Shown piece by piece: positions 59,502 through 64,000 of a stretch of DNA of 64,000 nt (positions are counted from its first letter, which is position 1; every line of letters begins with the position of its first letter). The stretch spans positions 1 to 64,000 of the forward strand of contig JALOAC010000013.1 in NCBI GenBank assembly GCA_023228985.1. Direction: 5' to 3'. The notes beneath the pieces were generated by a model. That model did not search any database. It was not told where the DNA came from and saw only the letters and a list, made by a program, of their open reading frames with translations. The stretch comes from Thiopseudomonas sp. (GTDB lineage Bacteria; Pseudomonadota; Gammaproteobacteria; Pseudomonadales; Pseudomonadaceae). Made by a program: the position numbers and the translations under genes.

Positions 59502-61109
59502 ATGCCAGCCAATTTCCGTTTTTTGATCGCACAGATACCTAGCCAGCTAGGTGATATCCAATCCAACTTAAACCACATCAAACAACAATTGCAGCTAGGC
59601 AAACAGCAGCAGGCTGATTTGGTGGTGTTTTCGGAAATGGCCTTAACTGGCTACGCCCTGCAAGATCAGCTGTTTTATCCCACTCTCGAGCAACAGCTAC
59701 AACCAGCCATTGAGCAGCTGTGCGAGCTAAGCACAATCTGTCCATTTATTGTGGGCATGCCTTTGTTTAGCCAAGGCGATATTTTCAACGGCTGTGCTTT
59801 TTTCAATCAAGGTCAGCTGCAGTGGCAGTATGCCAAGCAATTTTTGGCACAGAATCAAACCTTTGATGAAGCGCGTTATTTCACTCCGGGCAACAATCAG
59901 CCCACGTTAACGTTTCGCGGCATCAGGATCGCACTTGCCCTCGGTGATGAGCTGAATCAGCCTGACTTTATTGCACAGCTCACCCAACAACCAGATGTTT
60001 TGCTGAACTTAAGTGCCGACCTTTTTTACCTTAATCGCACCCAAGAGCGTGAGCAAACCCTCGCCAAAGCAGCACAGCAACTGGGTTGTCCGCTTGTTTT
60101 TATTAATACAGTCGGCGCGCAGGATGAGTGGATCTACGCCGGTCAAAGCTCGGTTTTAAACGCCCAAGGACAATTACTGCAACGCGCAGCAGCTTTTGTT
60201 TGCGACACGCTAGAGTTTAATTTAGCTGAGCAACAGCAGCCGCTAAACAACCACCTACTCAGCGAGGAAGCTTTGGTTTATCAGGCGCTGGTAACCAGTC
60301 TGCGTGAGTATGTAGCCAGTTGCGGTTTTAAAGGGGTGTTGCTTGGCTTGTCCGGTGGGATTGATTCAGCGCTGGTACTCGCCATTACCGTTGATGCTCT
60401 GGGTGCAGATAAGGTTACGGCGGTAATGATGCCCTACCATTACACCGCACAAATCAGCCAAGATGACGCCGCTGAGCAAGCCAACTGCATGGGTGTTGCT
60501 TACCACGTACTGCCGATTATCGATATTGTGCAGCAGTTCAGCCAACAATTAGAGCCTGTATTAAACCAGTGGCCAGCCAGCGCACAGGATACGACCGAGC
60601 AAAACCTGCAAGCCCGCAGCCGCGGCAGTTTGCTGATGGCTTTGTCCAACCGCAGCGGGGCTCTGCTGTTAACCACCAGCAATAAAAGCGAAATGGCAGT
60701 TGGTTATTGCACGCTTTATGGTGATATGGCGGGTGGTTTTGCGCCACTCAAAGATGTACCCAAAACGCTGGTGTATCGCTTGGCACACTACCGCAACAGC
60801 CTATCAGCGGTGATACCTGAGCGCGTCATCACTCGCCCGCCAACAGCCGAGCTTGCGCCAGATCAGAGCGACACCGACAACTTGCCGCCTTATCCCGTAC
60901 TGGATGAGATCATTCGCTTGTACGTGGAAGAAAACCAATCAAGCGCGCAGATTATTGCCCAAGGTTTGGACGCTGCTACTGTGAATCGCATTGTGCGCTT
61001 AATTAATTTAAGCGAATACAAGAGACGTCAGGCTGCCATGGGCCCCAAAATAACCAAACGCGGTTTTGGGCGCGAGCGCAGAATGCCTGTAGCCATTAAA
61101 CCCAGCTGA
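59502..61109 (+). CDS. nadE: NAD+ synthetase, long form with nitrilase-like domain lacking the catalytic Cys
   Basis: A 535-residue two-domain NAD synthetase. The C-terminal domain is normal: LGLSGGIDSALVL (PP-loop), TTSNKSEMAVGY and GDMAGGFAPLKD. It amidates nicotinate adenine dinucleotide to NAD. The N-terminal nitrilase-like glutaminase keeps Glu45 (VVFSEMALTGY) and Lys112 (AKQFLAQNQTF), but the usual ICEDIW motif reads LGDEL, with Gly148 at the nucleophile position. So it probably cannot use glutamine and relies on free ammonia. ATG 59502 (MPANFRFLIAQIPSQLGD) gives the family N-terminus. Confidence 0.93.
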   Translation: MPANFRFLIAQIPSQLGDIQSNLNHIKQQLQLGKQQQADLVVFSEMALTGYALQDQLFYPTLEQQLQPAIEQLCELSTICPFIVGMPLFSQGDIFNGCAFFNQGQLQWQYAKQFLAQNQTFDEARYFTPGNNQPTLTFRGIRIALALGDELNQPDFIAQLTQQPDVLLNLSADLFYLNRTQEREQTLAKAAQQLGCPLVFINTVGAQDEWIYAGQSSVLNAQGQLLQRAAAFVCDTLEFNLAEQQQPLNNHLLSEEALVYQALVTSLREYVASCGFKGVLLGLSGGIDSALVLAITVDALGADKVTAVMMPYHYTAQISQDDAAEQANCMGVAYHVLPIIDIVQQFSQQLEPVLNQWPASAQDTTEQNLQARSRGSLLMALSNRSGALLLTTSNKSEMAVGYCTLYGDMAGGFAPLKDVPKTLVYRLAHYRNSLSAVIPERVITRPPTAELAPDQSDTDNLPPYPVLDEIIRLYVEENQSSAQIIAQGLDAATVNRIVRLINLSEYKRRQAAMGPKITKRGFGRERRMPVAIKPS

Positions 61110-61135
61110 TGTTTAGATAGGTTGGTTTACAAACT

Positions 61136-62197
61136 CTAACCCGCTCGACGCAGCAGCCACAGGCCAATAACAGCGCAAATCACTGCTGGTAACAGTACGG
61201 CCAAGACTGGAGGAAAGTTAAATACCATGCTGGCGGGTCCCAACAGGTCTTGTACTATTTTAAAGACAAAACCCACCACCACGCCGGTAAACACACGCTG
61301 CCCCAAAGTCACTGAGCGCAAGGGGCCAAAAACAAAAGAAATCGCCATCAACACCAGCATAGCTGTAACCACGGGTTGCAAAACTTTACTCCAGAATGCC
61401 AGCAAGTAATTCTTAGCGTTAAGCCCTTGTTCTGATAAGTAACGGGTATAACTCCATAGCCCTGTAATAGGCAATGCATCCGGATCCATCACCACCGTGT
61501 TCAACAATTCTGGCTTTAACGCCACATCCCACTGTTCTTTTTCAGCCTGATTAACGCTTGAGCTACGCGCCTCTAGATGGGTATAAACAATATCCTCTAA
61601 CAGCCAAGTTCCTTCTTGAAACGAGGCTTGGCGCGCAAAACTGACTACCTGCAGCTGTCGCTGCTCATTGAACTTATAGCGCGTAACTCCCAATAACAGA
61701 CCGTTTGGCTGAACGGTGTTGATGTGGATATATTCTTGCCCTTGTCGATGCCACAAACCATGTTTAGAGCTTTGCGCTTTTCCAGCAGACTGAGCCATGG
61801 AGCGATGTGCTTGCGCCATGCTTTCGGTCCATGGCGCGACATACTCAGCTATCGCCAGCCCGATCACCATGAGTAACAGCAACGGCTGCATCACCGACCA
61901 GACAATACGCATCAATGACACCCCCGCTGCGCGCATCACTGTCAGCTCACTGTTGGACGCCAAGGAACCCAGCCCCACCAAGCAGCCAATAAGTGCCGAC
62001 ATGGGCAACACATCGTAAATACGTCTAGGTGCCGTCAAGCCGACATAGATGAGCGCATCTTTTAGCGTGTAACCGTCCTGTAAATCACTTAGCTGATCAA
62101 TAAAGGCAAACAAGAGCGCCAGCCCACTAATCACGCCCAACACGGCAAGAATAGCCACTAACACAGCGTTACCCACATAGCGATCTAACTTATGCAT
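61136..62197 (-). CDS. lptG: LPS export permease LptG
   Basis: A 353-residue inner-membrane permease of the Lpt exporter. Six helices with a periplasmic beta-jellyroll between helices 3 and 4 (WHRQGQEYIHINTVQP), and a conserved start LDRYVGNAVL. With LptF and LptB it drives LPS from the inner membrane toward LptA. It overlaps lptF by 8 bases; ATG 62197 has AAGGA eight bases upstream, while ATG 62206 lies within that site. Confidence 0.95.
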   Translation of the reverse strand: MHKLDRYVGNAVLVAILAVLGVISGLALLFAFIDQLSDLQDGYTLKDALIYVGLTAPRRIYDVLPMSALIGCLVGLGSLASNSELTVMRAAGVSLMRIVWSVMQPLLLLMVIGLAIAEYVAPWTESMAQAHRSMAQSAGKAQSSKHGLWHRQGQEYIHINTVQPNGLLLGVTRYKFNEQRQLQVVSFARQASFQEGTWLLEDIVYTHLEARSSSVNQAEKEQWDVALKPELLNTVVMDPDALPITGLWSYTRYLSEQGLNAKNYLLAFWSKVLQPVVTAMLVLMAISFVFGPLRSVTLGQRVFTGVVVGFVFKIVQDLLGPASMVFNFPPVLAVLLPAVICAVIGLWLLRRAG

Positions 62198-63323
62198 GGG
62201 CGACATCCTTAGCGGTTACGCTACGCCATTTAGATAGCCTGTAACGCAACCTCTCCCAATACAGCAGAACAACACCCACGCATAAAAACAATGCATGTAC
62301 AGGCCACATACCCACAGCATTGGATACGCGCCCTTTATCGAGCGCATCGCGCATGGCAATTAATAAAGCCAAGTACGCCATGTACAGAAAAATAGCAGGT
62401 AACAGCTTTAAAAAACGTCCTTGCCGAGGGTTCACCTTGGCTAGGGGCACTGCTATCAAAGTCACCACAAAAGCGAGCAAGGGTATGGCTATGCGCCAGT
62501 GCATTTCTGTTTTAAATCTCTGGTGCGTACCGGCTATTAGTTCTGTTGTCGACATCGCTTCGCGATCACTAACAGTTAAACCGACTGAAGGCTTGGGCAG
62601 TAAAACAGCGTAGGTATCGTACTTAGCCACGCGATAATCAGCCTGACCCGGCTGACCGTCATAACGATAGCCATCTTCAAGCACTAAATAACGACTGCCA
62701 TCGCTGTGTAAAACCTGTTGACCCGACTTGGCAATCAGTACGCTAATTTGTTTGCTATCCACGGCTTTCGCTTTTGCGCCAACCTGTGTTTCAGTGACAA
62801 ACACACCCTGCAGCTGTTCACGATCACTGCTGACATCTTCAACATAGGTCACCCGCCCGCCTTCTTTCATAGACTGAAAGCGTCCCGGCACTAGCGTATC
62901 GAATTCGGTTAGCGCATCTTGCTCATGCAAAATAGTTTCTACCTGTCTCATACCATAGGGCGTTAGGTAAAAACTTAAAAAAGCCAGCACGACGGCTACC
63001 AGTAAAGCGGGTGCGCTGGTGTAGGCAAAGATACGTTGCTGGCTTACGCCTGAGGCATTTAAAACAGTGATTTCACTTTCCAAATACAAGCGCCCGTAGG
63101 CCAGCAAAACGCCCAAGAACAAACCCAAGGGTAAAATAAGCTGTAAAAAACCCGGTATTCTATAGGCCATAATTAATAGCAAGGCACTGGGATCGAGCAA
63201 GCCCTGAGCAGCCTGCGCCATATATTTGATAAAGCGACCACTCATGATAATAACTAACAACACAGCGCTAACCGCACTCAAGGTCAGTAGTACTTCACGC
63301 GTTAAATAACGAAAAATTATCAA
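62190..63323 (-). CDS. lptF: LPS export permease LptF
   Basis: A 377-residue YjgP-type permease. MIIFRYLTREVLLTLSAVSAVLL begins the first helix; a periplasmic domain (GRFQSMKEGGRVTYVEDVS) and later helices (IPLLAFVVTLIAVPLAKVNPRQGRF) are typical. It partners LptG in LPS extraction. It is the first gene of lptFG and divergent from pepA, the arrangement known in many gammaproteobacteria. Confidence 0.96.
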   Translation of the reverse strand: MIIFRYLTREVLLTLSAVSAVLLVIIMSGRFIKYMAQAAQGLLDPSALLLIMAYRIPGFLQLILPLGLFLGVLLAYGRLYLESEITVLNASGVSQQRIFAYTSAPALLVAVVLAFLSFYLTPYGMRQVETILHEQDALTEFDTLVPGRFQSMKEGGRVTYVEDVSSDREQLQGVFVTETQVGAKAKAVDSKQISVLIAKSGQQVLHSDGSRYLVLEDGYRYDGQPGQADYRVAKYDTYAVLLPKPSVGLTVSDREAMSTTELIAGTHQRFKTEMHWRIAIPLLAFVVTLIAVPLAKVNPRQGRFLKLLPAIFLYMAYLALLIAMRDALDKGRVSNAVGMWPVHALFLCVGVVLLYWERLRYRLSKWRSVTAKDVAHA

Positions 63324-63498
63324 ACGAAACTCCAGTAAACCTGCTTTAAAATGCAGCCCTTAACAAAACTTGCCTATAACAGTAGGATTAATCTAAGCTG
63401 TAAGCACAGCACCTACTTTCTATTAATGCGCGCAGAAGCACCATCTATGGCGCGCATTATCCTTTATATTATTCTCTTTGTCTTGAGGAACATTAAGC

Positions 63499-64000
63499 AT
63501 GCATTTCTCTGTTACCCACGAAGCCGTTGCTACTCTCAACACAGGCACGCTGATTTTCGCCCTTGATGAAAGCTTACAGCTTAGCGATAGCGCATTACAG
63601 CTCGACAAGGCTAGTAATGGCGCCCTACAAGCCGCTTTAAAAAACGGCGATATTCAAGGTAAAGCAGGACAAAGCTTACTGATCCGTCAGCCAGCAGGCA
63701 TTGCGGCGCAACGTATTTTACTGATTGGTATTGGCAAAGAAAAACAATTATCCGACAAAGCTTTACGCAAAACCGTCGCTGCAATCACCAACCAACTCAA
63801 GCCCTTAAATGCCGAGCAAGCCACACTGGCGCTCGACAGCATTCAAGCAAAGGAACACAGCAATGCCAATACGGCCCGCCTAATTGCGCAGTGCTTTGCT
63901 GATAACCTCTATGTTTTCGATCAGTTTAAAAGTGAGAAATCCACACCCATTGAACTGAAAAATATTGAGTTTTTAACCACCGCTGATGAAGTTGAAGCCG
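63499..64000 (+). CDS. pepA: Leucyl aminopeptidase, N-terminal part
   Basis: The first 167 codons of a gene running off the right edge. The N-terminal macro-like domain of M17 aminopeptidases is visible: VATLNTGTLIFALDE, AQRILLIGIGKE, NTARLIAQCFADNLYVFDQFKS. The catalytic metal-binding domain lies beyond the window. GAGGAA is nine bases before the ATG at 63499. PepA releases N-terminal amino acids and, in some species, binds DNA as a regulator. Its divergent position to lptFG is conserved. Confidence 0.95.
   Translation, partial: MHFSVTHEAVATLNTGTLIFALDESLQLSDSALQLDKASNGALQAALKNGDIQGKAGQSLLIRQPAGIAAQRILLIGIGKEKQLSDKALRKTVAAITNQLKPLNAEQATLALDSIQAKEHSNANTARLIAQCFADNLYVFDQFKSEKSTPIELKNIEFLTTADEVEA

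Overview
The window reads as chromosomal DNA of a gammaproteobacterium in or near the Pseudomonadaceae, with base composition near 50% G+C, lower than classical Pseudomonas. Several gene orders match ones I know from Pseudomonas: thiC next to tolC, typA-thiI, cinA-recA-recX, hemA-prfA-prmC-moeB-murI, fxsA-groES-groEL, and lptF-lptG divergent from pepA. A low-GC relative such as Thiopseudomonas or Denitrificimonas is my inference; no species call is made.

Layout. 1-13.2 kb is housekeeping: the hemL end, a nitroreductase, thiC with a TPP riboswitch, tolC, nadC, a DUF1631 gene, trmL, typA, thiI and a lipoprotein. 13.3-21.2 kb is a compact specialised-metabolism locus. A rightward arm (dehydratase, ABC ATPase, ABC-2 permease, acyl carrier protein, ketosynthase, ketosynthase-like protein) converges on a leftward arm (DarA, DarB, an unknown protein, a BtrH_N-type protein). 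It looks like a dialkylresorcinol-type pathway with its own carrier protein, possible acyl transfer step and exporter, and is the best candidate here for an undescribed system. 21.7-28.2 kb is a C4-dicarboxylate TRAP transporter (dctPQM) with its two-component system DctB/DctD; a sigma-54 promoter and two matching palindromes precede dctP. 28.3-35.3 kb carries recX, recA with a LexA box, cinA, murI, moeB, prmC, prfA and hemA. 35.4-41.3 kb has a PepSY/response-regulator/histidine-kinase operon and the ydbH-ynbE-ydbL envelope lipid-transport set.

41.3-52.0 kb is the accessory part. A tRNA-Pro(GGG) gene is followed by REP-like and longer repeats, then a type I restriction-modification operon (hsdM-hsdS-fic-hsdR) whose HsdR has five cysteine-rich repeats. 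Next come a decayed stretch, srkA, a frameshifted lipoprotein gene and a PD-(D/E)XK-like nuclease. The segment ends in about 1 kb of non-coding repeats related to those beside the tRNA, so direct repeats bracket it.

52.0-64.0 kb returns to core functions: an ArsR-controlled permease with paired operators, groESL with a sigma-32 promoter, fxsA, ampG, an alkyltransferase-like protein, a DUF481 outer-membrane protein, a glutamine-type NAD synthetase whose glutaminase cysteine appears replaced by glycine, lptG/lptF, and the start of pepA.

All calls come from reading the sequence and recalled family features; no searches were run.
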